64,000 nucleotides of DNA. Origin: Nocardioides anomalus (GTDB lineage: Bacteria; Actinomycetota; Actinomycetes; Propionibacteriales; Nocardioidaceae). The stretch spans positions 2,914,001 through 2,978,000 of the forward strand of contig NZ_CP049257.1 of NCBI RefSeq assembly GCF_011046535.1, in the 5' to 3' direction. This document shows, piece after piece, positions 1 through 8,934 of the stretch; position 1 is the first letter of the stretch, and each line of letters opens with the position of its first letter. A program made the translations under genes and the position numbers. The notes beneath the pieces are model-generated. The model had not been told where the DNA came from. It made no database searches and was given only the letters and a program-made list of their open reading frames with translations.

Positions 1-366
1 ATCGTGGGGTCGCTGGCCGGGCTGTGCGTCCTGACCGCGGGCGCGGGGGCGGGGGCGGCGCTGGAGTCCGACACCGTGGGCAGCTTCGGGCAGGGGCTGC
101 TGTGGGCGGTGACGCTGATGACGACGGCGGGGTTCCTGCACGGGCCGCCGGAGACGGTGGCGGGGTCGTTCGTGGCGGTGGCGCTGATGGTGACGGGGTT
201 CCTGCTGCTGTCCCTGGCCAGCGCGGCGCTGGCGGCGGTGTTCATCCGCGAGGACGTGCAGTCCAGCGAGCGGCTGGAGGAGCGGCGCGACGACGAGCTG
301 CTGCGGCGGCTCGAGGAGATCTCGGCGCGGCTGGCGGCGCTGGAGCAGGCTCAGCGGGAGCGCTGA
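1..366 (+). CDS. Ion-channel-like membrane protein, C-terminal part (cut by window edge)
   Basis: The reading frame is open from the first base, so the start lies outside the window; a GTG at position 4 is internal. The visible part has a hydrophobic stretch, an acidic turn (LESDTVGS), a pore-helix-like segment (LLWAVTLMTTAGF), a second membrane helix (about residues 58-80) and a charged Arg/Glu-rich cytoplasmic coiled coil. This matches the pore half of two-TM ion channels (Ion_trans_2 type). The selectivity filter is atypical, reading TTAGFLHGP instead of TVGYG, so potassium selectivity cannot be assumed. The 3' end overlaps the convergent acetyltransferase gene by 16 bp. Confidence 0.6.
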   Translation: MVGSLAGLCVLTAGAGAGAALESDTVGSFGQGLLWAVTLMTTAGFLHGPPETVAGSFVAVALMVTGFLLLSLASAALAAVFIREDVQSSERLEERRDDELLRRLEEISARLAALEQAQRER

Positions 367-830
367 GCGTCGTCCAGCCGCATCCACCAGTACGCCGTGG
401 GCTGGCCGGCGTTCCAGGCGGCCTCGTCCTCGGCGGCGACGCGGGCGAAGCCGATCGAGCGGTAGCACGCCTGGGCCACGACGTTGTCGGGGTGCACGCG
501 CAGGAACACGGCGCGCTCGGGCGGGACCGTCGCGGCCAGCGCCCGACCGACGTGGGCGCCGAGCCCGCGGCCGCACAGCGCCGGGTCGACGACCAGGTGG
601 GCGAGCTCGGCCTCGTCGCCGTCGGGCTCGAGCCAGACCTCGCCGTAGGCGACCGGCACCGAGTCCTCGCCGAGCAGCAGGTGCCCGCTGATGTCCGGGT
701 CGTCCAGCCAGCCCGCGACCACCTCGGGGGCGGTGCGCCCGACGGGCACCCACTCCGCGGAGTACGGCGACGCGCCGCACCAGCCGACCACCAGCGGAGC
801 GCAGTCGGCGGCGAAGGGGACCAGCGTCAC
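351..830 (-). CDS. GNAT family N-acetyltransferase
   Basis: A 159-residue protein of GNAT size. It carries the acetyl-CoA-binding signature VDPALCGRGLGAHVGRAL (motif A, Q/RxxGxG/A type) followed by FLRVHPDNVVAQACYRSIGF, the usual C-terminal GNAT helix and strand. The GTG at 830 is chosen because it overlaps the TGA of the upstream O-acylase gene (GTGA), which indicates translational coupling as third gene of a minus-strand operon. The substrate is unknown; the operon suggests sugar, cell-envelope or small-molecule acetylation. Confidence 0.8.
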   Translation of the reverse strand: MTLVPFAADCAPLVVGWCGASPYSAEWVPVGRTAPEVVAGWLDDPDISGHLLLGEDSVPVAYGEVWLEPDGDEAELAHLVVDPALCGRGLGAHVGRALAATVPPERAVFLRVHPDNVVAQACYRSIGFARVAAEDEAAWNAGQPTAYWWMRLDDAQRSR

Positions 831-2947
831 GTGAGTCCCATGGCGCTCGCGAGCTCGTCGGCCAGCGAGGCGGCGTACACGGTGGTCAGGTGGCCGCGGT
901 CGCGGTAGGGCAGGGTGTCGCCGACGACGGCCGGGCACTGGCCGTCCCAGCACACCCAGGGCGTGGAGTCGACGACCTCGGTGCCGGTGGCCTGGGCGGC
1001 CGCGACCGAGAGGTCGGCGTCCTCGGTGGAGGCCGGCAGCGGCTTGAACAGGCAGTCACCCAGGTCGTTGCCCTTCTTGGTCAGGCACTCGTCGGGCAGG
1101 TCGGTGGACTTCGGCACGTCGCGGATCAGCACGGTCCGGTCCGCGGTGGTCTCCAGCCGGTCGAACAGGTCCTCGTAGCCGGCCTGCACCGCCCCGGGGA
1201 TGCCGGCCTTGGGGATCCGGGTGCCGTCGGAGTCGTAGAGGACGGGGTTGGGTCCGGACGAGGCCACCACGACCAGCGACGGGTGCAGCTCCTCGATCTG
1301 CGAGAGCGCCCAGGTGCGGAAGTCGTCGCACTGCGGCCACGCGGGTGAGCCGGGGACGAGCTCGCCGACGGTGACGAGGGTGGCGGCGCAGTTGGGCTTG
1401 ACGAAGTAGTAGGTCTGGTAGCCGAGCTGCTGCCCGATCTCGTCGAAGGCCGGGATCCACATGCGCGCGTGGGAGTTGCCGAAGACCACGATGGTGCGGT
1501 CCGCGGAGGTGTCGCCCCGCGGGCACAGCTGGCGCGAGTCGGCCTCGTAGTCGCACTCCCCCACGTCCGGCTCGTCGTCGCGCACGGTGAGCAGGTCCGG
1601 CTTCAGGTCGGAGGGGATGGCCATGTGGTGGCGCGCGGCGATGACCGAGGCCTGGACGAGCGCGACGGTCTTGTCCTTCGACAGGTCGAAGGACCCGGGG
1701 TCCTTGACCCCGAAGTTCGACAGCGTCACCGGCGGGTTGTCCTCGAAGGCACCGGTGGAGTACTCGCTGTACCAGTTGGCCCCCAGCGCACCGACCACGA
1801 CGAGCGCGACGGCGCCCGGGTAGAGCGCCAGCGCGCGCCGGGTCGGGAAGCGCCGCGACGAGCGGAACGGCTGCTCGACGAAGCGGTAGGTCAGCGCGGA
1901 CAGCACGAACACCGCCGCCACGCACAGCAGCGTGCGCCAGAGGCCGAGCGGGTCCACCTTGCGCGTGGCGATGATGAGCACCGGCCAGTGCCAGAGGTAG
2001 AGCGAGTACGACCAGTCCCCCACCACGGCCATCGGTCGTACGCCGAGCAGCCGCACCGGGAGCGGCTGGGTCGGGCCCGGCGCCGCGCCGGCGAGCAGCA
2101 CCAGCGCCGAGCCCACGCACGGCACCGCCGCCTGCCAGCCGGGGAACGGCGTGGCGTCGGAGTAGGCCAGGCAGGCCGCCAGGATCAGGCCGAGCCCGGC
2201 CGCGCAGAGCACCCCGCGCACGGCCGCGGGCAGCCGCGACGCGAGCGGTACGGCGACCAGCGCGGTGAGGGCACCGAGCCCGAGCTCCCAGGCCCGCGCC
2301 GGCGTCGAGAAGTACGCCGCGAGGGGGTCCGACGACGTGGACACGACCGACCACACGAACGAGGCCAGGGTCAGCACCCCGAGCACGGCCAGCACGAGCC
2401 GACGCGGCAGCGCACGGCGCCGCGCGAGGAGCACCAGGACGAGCAGCAGCGCCGGCCACAGGAGGTAGAACTGCTCCTCCACCGACAGCGACCAGTAGTG
2501 CTGCAGCGGTGAGGGCGGCTCCTCCTGGGCGAAGTAGTCGGTGCCGACGGCCGCGAAGTGGATGTTGGCCGCGAAGAAGGTCGCCCACAAGGCGTCCTCG
2601 GCCACCGTCTTGAGGTCGATCGCGGAGAGCCAGATCGCGGACGCGGCCACCGTCGCGACGGTGACCAGGGTGGCCGCGGGCAGGATCCGCCGGGCCCGGC
2701 GGGCGTAGAAGCCGGGGATCGAGACCCGCCCGGAGCGCTCGACCTCGCGGAAGAGCAGCTGGGAGATGAGGAAGCCCGAGATCACGAAGAACACGTCGAC
2801 GCCGACGAAGCCGCCAGGGAGGAACGGCACGGAGGCGTGCGCGGCGATCACGGTCAGCACCGCGACCGCGCGGAGCCCCTGGACGTCGTCGCGGTGCGCG
2901 AGCTGGGGGGCCCTGCTGACCACGCTCGCGGGGCGCGCGGCGCTCAC
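827..2947 (-). CDS. Acyltransferase 3 / SGNH O-acyltransferase (OafA-like), GNSH variant
   Basis: A 706-residue integral membrane protein. The N-terminal half is an acyltransferase-3 domain with about ten helices: QGLRAVAVLTVIAAHA with its conserved R and H, GGFVGVDVFFVISGFLIS, and HYWSLSVEEQFYLLWP. A further membrane helix near residue 375 leads to a periplasmic SGNH hydrolase-like domain. Such proteins move acyl groups onto cell-surface glycans. Block I reads GNSHAR (N491, S492, H493) where GDSHAR is usual; the nucleophilic Ser and a C-terminal DRGH (Asp/His pair) are kept. GTG at 2947 overlaps the upstream paralogue's TGA (GTGA). Acceptor glycan is unknown. Confidence 0.88.
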   Translation of the reverse strand: MSAARPASVVSRAPQLAHRDDVQGLRAVAVLTVIAAHASVPFLPGGFVGVDVFFVISGFLISQLLFREVERSGRVSIPGFYARRARRILPAATLVTVATVAASAIWLSAIDLKTVAEDALWATFFAANIHFAAVGTDYFAQEEPPSPLQHYWSLSVEEQFYLLWPALLLVLVLLARRRALPRRLVLAVLGVLTLASFVWSVVSTSSDPLAAYFSTPARAWELGLGALTALVAVPLASRLPAAVRGVLCAAGLGLILAACLAYSDATPFPGWQAAVPCVGSALVLLAGAAPGPTQPLPVRLLGVRPMAVVGDWSYSLYLWHWPVLIIATRKVDPLGLWRTLLCVAAVFVLSALTYRFVEQPFRSSRRFPTRRALALYPGAVALVVVGALGANWYSEYSTGAFEDNPPVTLSNFGVKDPGSFDLSKDKTVALVQASVIAARHHMAIPSDLKPDLLTVRDDEPDVGECDYEADSRQLCPRGDTSADRTIVVFGNSHARMWIPAFDEIGQQLGYQTYYFVKPNCAATLVTVGELVPGSPAWPQCDDFRTWALSQIEELHPSLVVVASSGPNPVLYDSDGTRIPKAGIPGAVQAGYEDLFDRLETTADRTVLIRDVPKSTDLPDECLTKKGNDLGDCLFKPLPASTEDADLSVAAAQATGTEVVDSTPWVCWDGQCPAVVGDTLPYRDRGHLTTVYAASLADELASAMGLT

Positions 2948-5073
2948 GCCGCGCCCGGCGCGACGTACGCCGGGTCGAGGTGGATCTGCGCCTCGAGCTC
3001 GTCGGTGAGGAAGCCGGCGTAGCTGCGGCTGATGTGGGTGCGGTCGCGGTGCGCGATGTAGTCGCCGACCACGCTCGGGCACAGCCCGTCGGAGCAGAAC
3101 CACGAGCCGGTCTCGACGAACGGCACCCCCTTGGCCGCCGCGGCCTGGCGCAGCGAGTCGATGAAGGTGAGCGAGACCGGGTCCTCGGTCATGAGGCACG
3201 AGCCGAGGGTCGCGCCGGGCTCGGACAGGCACGGGCCGGGCTCCTCGGAGACCGCGGGCGGGTCGCCGATGATCGTCACCTTCCCGGCGTGCGGGCTCAG
3301 GTAGTCGATCTCGCGCTCCATGCCCTCCTGGTACATCTGGGCCATCGTCGGCACGTCGTCGACGAGCTCGTCGTCGTCGCTGGTGAAGCCGCGCCGGTTG
3401 GCCTCCGAGCCGAGGAAGACCGCGTCCGGCTGCAGGTCGGCGACCTGCTCGCGCGCCCAGTCCTGGAACGCGGCGCAGTCGGTGCTCGGGCCGCCGTGCA
3501 CCATCCACGGGGTCACGTCGGACGACGGGCAGCCCTCGCGGATGAGGTAGTAGGCGACGTAGCCGTAGCGCTGGGCCAGCTCGTCCAGCGCCGGCACCCA
3601 CTGCCGGGCGTGGGAGTCGCCGATGAGGACCAGCGTCTTGTCGCCGTCGGTGTCACCGCGCGGGCAGAGCGGGCGGTCCTCATTGATCTTGAAGTACTGG
3701 CACTCGCCGAGGTCGGGGATGTCCTCGCCGAGCTGGAGGATCGGCGGCTTGAGGTCGCCCGGGACGTCCTGGTCGGCCTGGGCCGCGGTGATCGACGCCT
3801 TGACCAGCGCGACGACCTGGTCCTGCTGCGGGTCCTGGGCCACCGACTCGGGCACGAGGATGGGCGGGCCGCCGCCGTTGACCTCGTTCTGCACCACGTT
3901 GTTGGCCGCGGCGAGCATCGGGAGCGTCAGCACCACGACCGCCGGGTAGAGCAGCACCCCGCGCATCCGGCGCACCCGGAACAGCTTCGCGCGCCGCAGC
4001 GGGTTCTCGACGTAGTGGTAGGACAGCGCCGACAGCGGCACGACGCCGGCCATCACCACCGCGCCGCGCCACCCGCTGTCCCAGCCCCACCGCTCGCCGA
4101 TGATGATGAGCGCCGGCCAGTGCCAGAGGTAGAGGGAGTACGACCAGTCGCCGGCCAGCCGCATCGGCCTGATCGAGAGCAGTCGCTGCGGCCCCCACCC
4201 GGCCGGGCGCAGCCCGCCGGCCAGCAGGGCCGCGGTCCCGACGACCGGCAGCGCGGCGGCGTACCCGGGGAAGACCGTGGTGCCGTCGAAGGCCAGCGAG
4301 GCCACCGCCACCGCGACGAGCCCGCCCCACGACAGCGCGGCCTGCACGCCGGGCTTGAGCAGGATCAGGCGCGTGGTCAGGCAGGCGGCCAGGGCGCCGA
4401 TTCCGAGCTCCCAGGCGCGGGTGAACGGCGAGAAGTACGCCGAGACCGGGTCGGTCGTGCTGTAGGAGACCGAGTAGGCGAACGAGATGCCGATGATGAC
4501 GACCAGCGGCGAGACGCCCAGGTCGCGCACCCGCGGGCCGAGGCTGCGCTGGCCGGAGCTGCGCTTGGCCCGCCACGTGGCGTACACGCACAGCAGGAGG
4601 ACCAGCAGCGGCCAGACGACGTAGAACTGCTCCTCGACCGCCAGCGACCAGTAGTGCTGGAGCGGCGAGGGCGGGTTCTCGTTCTGGAAGTAGTCGGTGC
4701 CGTCGCTGGCGAACTTGAAGTTGGCCAGGAAGAAGGTCGCCCACAGCGCGTCCTTGACCGCGCCGTCGGCCTCGACGCCGCTGAGCAGCCGGGTGCCGAT
4801 CCAGACGGTGACGACGATGACCAGGGTCGCCGCCGGCAGGATCCGGCGGGCCCGGCGGGCGTAGAAGCCCAGCAGCGAGACCCGCCCGGTGCGCTCGGCC
4901 TCAGAGACCAGCAGGCCGGTGATGAGGAATCCGGAGATGACGAAGAAGACGTCCACGCCGACGAACCCGCCGTGGAACGGGCCGATCTTGGCGTGGTCGA
5001 GGATGACCAGCAGGACCGCCAGGGCCCGGAGCCCCTGGATGTCCGGCCGGAAACCCGCTTGCACGCCCAGCAT
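2944..5073 (-). CDS. Acyltransferase 3 / SGNH O-acyltransferase (OafA-like)
   Basis: A 709-residue paralogue of its downstream neighbour. The membrane domain starts with DIQGLRALAVLLVILDHAK and contains GGFVGVDVFFVISGFLITGL, FYARRARRILPAATL and HYWSLAVEEQFYVVWP. The extracytoplasmic SGNH domain has the canonical GDSHAR block (D486, S487, H488) and a C-terminal DRTH carrying the catalytic Asp/His. Likely function is O-acetylation or O-acylation of a surface polysaccharide or peptidoglycan. ATG at 5073 begins directly before the conserved N-terminus. It is the first gene of a three-gene minus-strand operon; divergent from a sulfotransferase gene, which could modify the same surface glycan. Confidence 0.9.
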   Translation of the reverse strand: MLGVQAGFRPDIQGLRALAVLLVILDHAKIGPFHGGFVGVDVFFVISGFLITGLLVSEAERTGRVSLLGFYARRARRILPAATLVIVVTVWIGTRLLSGVEADGAVKDALWATFFLANFKFASDGTDYFQNENPPSPLQHYWSLAVEEQFYVVWPLLVLLLCVYATWRAKRSSGQRSLGPRVRDLGVSPLVVIIGISFAYSVSYSTTDPVSAYFSPFTRAWELGIGALAACLTTRLILLKPGVQAALSWGGLVAVAVASLAFDGTTVFPGYAAALPVVGTAALLAGGLRPAGWGPQRLLSIRPMRLAGDWSYSLYLWHWPALIIIGERWGWDSGWRGAVVMAGVVPLSALSYHYVENPLRRAKLFRVRRMRGVLLYPAVVVLTLPMLAAANNVVQNEVNGGGPPILVPESVAQDPQQDQVVALVKASITAAQADQDVPGDLKPPILQLGEDIPDLGECQYFKINEDRPLCPRGDTDGDKTLVLIGDSHARQWVPALDELAQRYGYVAYYLIREGCPSSDVTPWMVHGGPSTDCAAFQDWAREQVADLQPDAVFLGSEANRRGFTSDDDELVDDVPTMAQMYQEGMEREIDYLSPHAGKVTIIGDPPAVSEEPGPCLSEPGATLGSCLMTEDPVSLTFIDSLRQAAAAKGVPFVETGSWFCSDGLCPSVVGDYIAHRDRTHISRSYAGFLTDELEAQIHLDPAYVAPGAA

Positions 5074-5147
5074 CGTAGGTGCGTGGCCCCACTCGGCCCG
5101 CTTTCGCGCGGCGCGGCGTCGCGCGCCTTCTGGGGGAGGATGAGGCC

Positions 5148-5738
5148 GTGATGTGCTTCGCCGACCGCGGCTTCGTGTTCCTCTCGATGCCCAAGGCGGG
5201 GTCCACGGTGCTGCAGCGGCACTTCGCCCGGCACGCGATGATCCTGTTCCGCCAGCCGCCGGGCATGAAGCACATGAGCGCCTCGACCTTCGAGTCCGTC
5301 CTGGCGCCCTGGCTGGAGCAGTACGGCCACCCGCGCCCGTCGTACGAGACGACCTGCCTGGTCCGGCACCCGATCGACCGGGCGGTGTCGTGGTGGAAGT
5401 ACCGCGCGCGGCCGGAGGCGGCCGGCCAGCCCAACTACACCGGCGACTGGAGCTTCGCGGAGTTCGCCGACCGGCTCGTCGGTGGCGAGGTCACCCTCGG
5501 TACGTCGAGCAACTTCGTCACCGACGCCCAGGGGCGGGTCATCGTCGACCGGCTGTGGCGCTACGAGCACCTCGACGCCATGACCGCGTGGATGTCGGAC
5601 CGGCTGGGCATCGACCGGCCGGTCCTGGAGCCCACCAACGTCTCCCCCGCCCGCGAGGGCGAGGTGGACGCTGCGACGCGGGCGCGGCTGCAGGAGTTCT
5701 TCGCCCGCGACCTCGAGGTCTACGAGCGGGCCGGCTGA
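5148..5738 (+). CDS. Sulfotransferase family 2-type protein
   Basis: About 196 residues. The N-terminus FVFLSMPKAGSTVLQRHF is a PAPS-binding 5'-phosphosulfate loop (PKxGST), and TTCLVRHPIDRAVSWW is the 3'-phosphate-binding motif (RxPxxRxxSxW) of Golgi-type/bacterial sulfotransferases. The acceptor is unknown. GTG 5148 lies 8 nt after a GGAGG at 5135-5139; ATG 5151 is the alternative start. It is divergent from the O-acylase pair, a pattern compatible with glycan decoration but not proof of it. A related gene occurs at 50282. Confidence 0.8.
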   Translation: MMCFADRGFVFLSMPKAGSTVLQRHFARHAMILFRQPPGMKHMSASTFESVLAPWLEQYGHPRPSYETTCLVRHPIDRAVSWWKYRARPEAAGQPNYTGDWSFAEFADRLVGGEVTLGTSSNFVTDAQGRVIVDRLWRYEHLDAMTAWMSDRLGIDRPVLEPTNVSPAREGEVDAATRARLQEFFARDLEVYERAG

Positions 5739-5749
5739 CTCGGGGTGAC

Positions 5750-6625
5750 TCAGGGCTGGAGCAGCTCCAGGTCCTCGAGCAGCGTGGGGTGGGTGGGCGC
5801 CCAGCCCAGCGCGGCCCGGGTGTGGGCTGCCGTGGCCGGCTGGTCCATGGCGAAGACCTCGCCGATCGGGCCGTACTCCTCCACCGGCACCGCACGCACC
5901 GGCAGCCCGAGGCGCCGGCCGATGACCTCGGCGATGTCCTTGACCGCGTCGCCCTCGTCCTGGACCGCGTGCCACGACGTACCGGCCGGAGCCTGCTCCA
6001 GCGCGAGCCGGAACAGCGACGCGGCGTCGGCCGAGTGCACCGCCGGCCAGCGCTGGGTGCCGTCGCCGGGGTAGCCGCTGACGCCGGTGTCGCGCGCGAT
6101 CTGGGTGAGCAGGCCGGCGAAGCCGCCCTGGCCGCCCTGGTGGACGGTGCGGGGCAGCCGGACCGCGCTGGCGCGCAGGCCGTCGGTGGCCAGCACCCTC
6201 TCGACGGTCAGCGCCCGGCCGGCCACCGGCCCGACGGTGGGCAGCGGGTCCTCCTCGGTCGAGGGGCGGCCGGGGATCCACGGCGTGCCGGAGCAGACCA
6301 CGAACGGCTTGTCGGTGCCGCCGAAGGCTTCGGCGACGGCCAGGATCGCCGCCGTCTCCTCCTCGATGCCGGAGGCGAGCGCCTCGGGGCTGCTGAAGTC
6401 GTTGCTGAACGCGAGGTGCACCGCGCCGTCGGCCCGCGCGGCGGCCGCGCGGATCGCGTCGAGGTCGGTGAGCGCGCCGGCCACGGGCTCGACGCCCCAG
6501 CCGCGCAGCGTGGCGGCCGAGGCCTCCGAACGTGCGAGGCCCAGGACCGTGTGGTCGTGGGCGAGGAGCTCGGCGACGACCGCCGAGCCGATGTTGCCGG
6601 TGGCGCCGGTGACGAAGACCTGCAT
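5750..6625 (-). CDS. NAD(P)-binding SDR / epimerase-type oxidoreductase
   Basis: A 291-residue protein. Its N-terminus MQVFVTGATGNIGSAVVAEL has the GxxGxxG nucleotide-binding loop of atypical/extended SDRs, followed by a Rossmann pattern and VHLAFSND. The classical YxxxK pair is not obvious, so it is closer to NmrA-like or NAD-dependent epimerase/dehydratase family reductases. It is divergent from a TetR regulator gene with two operator-like palindromes between them, so it is probably the regulator's target. The substrate is unknown. Confidence 0.82.
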   Translation of the reverse strand: MQVFVTGATGNIGSAVVAELLAHDHTVLGLARSEASAATLRGWGVEPVAGALTDLDAIRAAAARADGAVHLAFSNDFSSPEALASGIEEETAAILAVAEAFGGTDKPFVVCSGTPWIPGRPSTEEDPLPTVGPVAGRALTVERVLATDGLRASAVRLPRTVHQGGQGGFAGLLTQIARDTGVSGYPGDGTQRWPAVHSADAASLFRLALEQAPAGTSWHAVQDEGDAVKDIAEVIGRRLGLPVRAVPVEEYGPIGEVFAMDQPATAAHTRAALGWAPTHPTLLEDLELLQP

Positions 6626-6647
6626 CGTGCCTCCAGGGGCTCGAGTA

Positions 6648-6671
6648 GTGATGCGACAGTTGTCCCATCAC
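6648..6671. promoter_or_regulatory. TetR operator, copy 1
   Basis: An inverted repeat with 10-bp arms GTGATGCGAC and GTCCCATCAC around AGTT (one mismatch). It lies between the divergent SDR and TetR genes, close to the SDR start. Its centre is 32 bp (about three helical turns) from copy 2. Assignment to the adjacent TetR protein is inferred from position. Confidence 0.7.
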
Positions 6672-6681
6672 CGTAGCACTC

Positions 6682-6701
6682 GATGCGACAAGTGTCGCAT
6701 C
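6682..6701. promoter_or_regulatory. TetR operator, copy 2
   Basis: A perfect inverted repeat, GATGCGAC and GTCGCATC around AAGT, with the same core as copy 1. It ends 14 bp before the TetR start codon, so binding should block the regulator's own transcription. Confidence 0.75.
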
Positions 6702-6715
6702 ACTAGGATGGGTTC

Positions 6716-7285
6716 ATGGCGAGGTGGGAGCCCGGTGCGCGGGAGCGGATGGTGCTCGCCGCCGTCGACCTGTTCACCGAGCAGGGCTACGACGCCACGA
6801 CGGTCGCCGAGATCGCCGAGCGCGCCGGCGTCACCAAGAGCACCTTCCACCGCCACTTCCCCGACAAGCGCGACGTGCTCGTCGCCGGTCAGCAGAGCCT
6901 GAGCGCCCTGCTGACCGAGGGCGTGGCCGAGGCTCCCGAGGGTGCGACCCCGCTCGAGGCGGTGGCGGCCGCGCTGCGCAAGGTGTCCGGGGAGATGACG
7001 TCGTTCAACCGCGAGCTGGGCCCGCGGCTCAAGGCCGCCGTCGCCGCGAGCGCCGAGCTCCAGGAGCGCGACGCGCTCAAGAGCGTCGGGTTGGCCGTCG
7101 CGCTGACCGAGGCGCTGGAGGCCCGCGGCGTCCCGCAGGTCACCGCACGCCTGGCCGGCGAGCTCGGGGTGCTCGCCTTCCACCACGGCTGGAGCCAGTG
7201 GTCCGGGAGCGACGGGCGGACCGACCTGGCGACGTACGCCCTGGGCGCGCTGGAGGAGCTCAAGGCCGCCGCGACGGCGCTCTGA
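6716..7285 (+). CDS. TetR/AcrR family transcriptional regulator
   Basis: A 189-residue protein. The N-terminal TetR HTH covers about residues 10-55: RMVLAAVDLFTEQGYDATTV, then IAERAGVTKSTFHRHFPDK. The C-terminal ligand domain is unassigned. ATG 6716 has a purine-rich AGGATGGG just upstream. Two matching palindromes in the 90-bp divergent promoter indicate autoregulation and control of the SDR gene. Confidence 0.9.
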   Translation: MARWEPGARERMVLAAVDLFTEQGYDATTVAEIAERAGVTKSTFHRHFPDKRDVLVAGQQSLSALLTEGVAEAPEGATPLEAVAAALRKVSGEMTSFNRELGPRLKAAVAASAELQERDALKSVGLAVALTEALEARGVPQVTARLAGELGVLAFHHGWSQWSGSDGRTDLATYALGALEELKAAATAL

Positions 7286-7294
7286 GCCGGGCCC

Positions 7295-8227
7295 TCAGTC
7301 GCAGGACTCCAGCGTCGCGTCGTCGCGGGCCCGCTCGCCGAGTCGCTGGGCCTGGTCGGTGTAGGGCAGCACCACGCTGGCCCCACCGATGTCGCCGATG
7401 CCGCCCTGCAGCACGCAGGTGGTGATCTTGGACGGCTTGACCGCGGCCGCGGCCCGGGCCAGGCGGTAGAGCTCGACGGGCGAGGCGTTGGTGGCCATGT
7501 TCTGGATGGCCGAGAGCACGCCGTCCTCGAGCCAGCCGGGGCGACCGGCCCGCTCGCGGATCTTGGCCTGGATGCCGCGCAGCACCCGCTGCTGGTTGGC
7601 GGAGCGGTCGAAGTCGCCGCGCAGCAGGCTCTTGCGGATGCGGGAGAAGGCCAGGGCGAGGTAGCCGTTGAGGTGCTGCTCCCCCGCCTCGAAGCCCTGC
7701 GGCTTGAGGTAGGTGTCGCTGAAGAAGATCGGGTTGTCGACGTCGATGCCGCCGATGCCGTTGACCATGTTCTTGAACTTCTCGAAGCGCGTGACGAACA
7801 CGTAGTCCGGCTCGATGCCGATCAGGTCGCCGACGGTCTGGGCCAGCAGCTGCGGGCCGCCGTAGTAGAGCGCGGCGTTGATCTTGTCGTTGCCGACCCC
7901 GGGGATGTCCACCCAGGAGTCGCGGGGTACGCCGATCGCGGCGGCCGCGCCCGTCTTGACGTCCATCCCGATCAGCTGGAGCGCGTCCCCGCGGGTGCGG
8001 GTCATGTCCTCGCCGGGCCGGGCGTCGGAGCCGACGGCCATGATCCACACGACGTCGGGGCTGACGTCGACGGCGGTGGCGCGCTTGACCTTGACCAGGG
8101 CCAGGTCGGTCGGCTTGACCGAGGACGACGGCGCCAGCGTGGCGCAGACGGCCAGCACGACGCCGAGCGCGACCAGGCGGACGGCCCGCCACAGCGGAGT
8201 ACGACGGGTCCGGGCGTCCGTGCTCAC
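7295..8227 (-). CDS. LytR-CpsA-Psr (LCP) family protein
   Basis: A 310-residue protein with an N-terminal signal anchor ([16 protein letters not shown]) and an extracytoplasmic LCP domain: [33 protein letters not shown] with its conserved Arg/Asp, [12 protein letters not shown], and [19 protein letters not shown] containing the RKxxxRGDxxR-type motif. LCP proteins transfer glycopolymers from lipid carriers to peptidoglycan. GTG 8227 overlaps the TGA of the upstream lipoprotein gene. The domain is close to minimal, without a LytR_C extension. Confidence 0.9.
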   Translation of the reverse strand: MSTDARTRRTPLWRAVRLVALGVVLAVCATLAPSSSVKPTDLALVKVKRATAVDVSPDVVWIMAVGSDARPGEDMTRTRGDALQLIGMDVKTGAAAAIGVPRDSWVDIPGVGNDKINAALYYGGPQLLAQTVGDLIGIEPDYVFVTRFEKFKNMVNGIGGIDVDNPIFFSDTYLKPQGFEAGEQHLNGYLALAFSRIRKSLLRGDFDRSANQQRVLRGIQAKIRERAGRPGWLEDGVLSAIQNMATNASPVELYRLARAAAAVKPSKITTCVLQGGIGDIGGASVVLPYTDQAQRLGERARDDATLESCD

Positions 8228-8823
8228 GCCAGCACCTCCGGCTCGTCGACGTCGTAGCCGAAGACCGACCACACGCCGTCCTGCTTGGTCAGGTAGAGCT
8301 CCCCGCGCACCCGCAGCGACTCCTCGAGGTCGCCGGTGGTGTCGAAGTCGAGGAAGAAGTGGGCCGTGGCGCCCCGCGCGTGGCCCTCGACGGCCAGGAC
8401 GTCGAGGGTGACGCGGCGCTTGGTGGCCGTGGCGGTCTCGATCCGGTCCGAGAGCGAGGCGCTGGTCAGCAGCTCGAGGTCGCGCTGGGCGTCGGCGGCC
8501 GCGCCCTCGGTGAAGGAGGCGAAGCCGGCCGAGAAGTCCTCGCGCGGGAAGTCGCCGAGGTAGGCGCCGTCGAAGAACGAGTCCACGACGGGGGTGACGC
8601 CGTCCTTGACCTTCTCGCGGTGCGCGGCGTCCAGGCGGTCCCCGACGTGCTGGAGGGTGAGCACGGTGGCCACCTCGGGCGTCTCGGTGGCCTGGCTGGC
8701 GGCCGAGCGCGGCTGGTCCTCGTCGCCGGAGATGTCGTCGCCGGAGTCGCACCCGGACACGCCCGCCACCAGCGCCAGCACGACCAGCGCGCCGCCCGCG
8801 CGACGTCGGGTGACCCACCTCAT
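8224..8823 (-). CDS. Secreted lipoprotein of unknown function
   Basis: 199 residues. [11 protein letters not shown] precedes a hydrophobic signal and a lipobox (VSGC, Cys near residue 26), then an acidic Ser/Asp-rich linker. The soluble domain has an [20 protein letters not shown] segment and a [12 protein letters not shown] end, resembling NTF2-like/Mce-associated folds in shape only. ATG 8823 is the first codon before the basic n-region. It is translationally coupled to the LCP gene, suggesting an envelope-assembly role. I do not recognise a named family. Confidence 0.72.
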   Translation of the reverse strand: MRWVTRRRAGGALVVLALVAGVSGCDSGDDISGDEDQPRSAASQATETPEVATVLTLQHVGDRLDAAHREKVKDGVTPVVDSFFDGAYLGDFPREDFSAGFASFTEGAAADAQRDLELLTSASLSDRIETATATKRRVTLDVLAVEGHARGATAHFFLDFDTTGDLEESLRVRGELYLTKQDGVWSVFGYDVDEPEVLA

Positions 8824-8934
8824 GGCCACAGCCTCACACGGCCTCACCCTCCCGCCCTGTATTTGCTGGTCGGGAGGACTAACGTTGAGGGGTACGCCGT
8901 CCACCACCGCGCCCAGGAAGAGGCGATCCGTTCC

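Noticed and set aside
2980..5151. A 723-codon frame opposite the second O-acylase
   Set aside because: Its composition (Arg/Gly/Val/Asp-rich without motifs) is typical of an antisense shadow, and the opposite frame carries all acyltransferase-3 motifs.
8860..8895. SigF-type promoter before kgd (GGGTAC at 8890)
   Set aside because: No GTTT at 15-17 bp upstream; only TATTT at a wrong distance.
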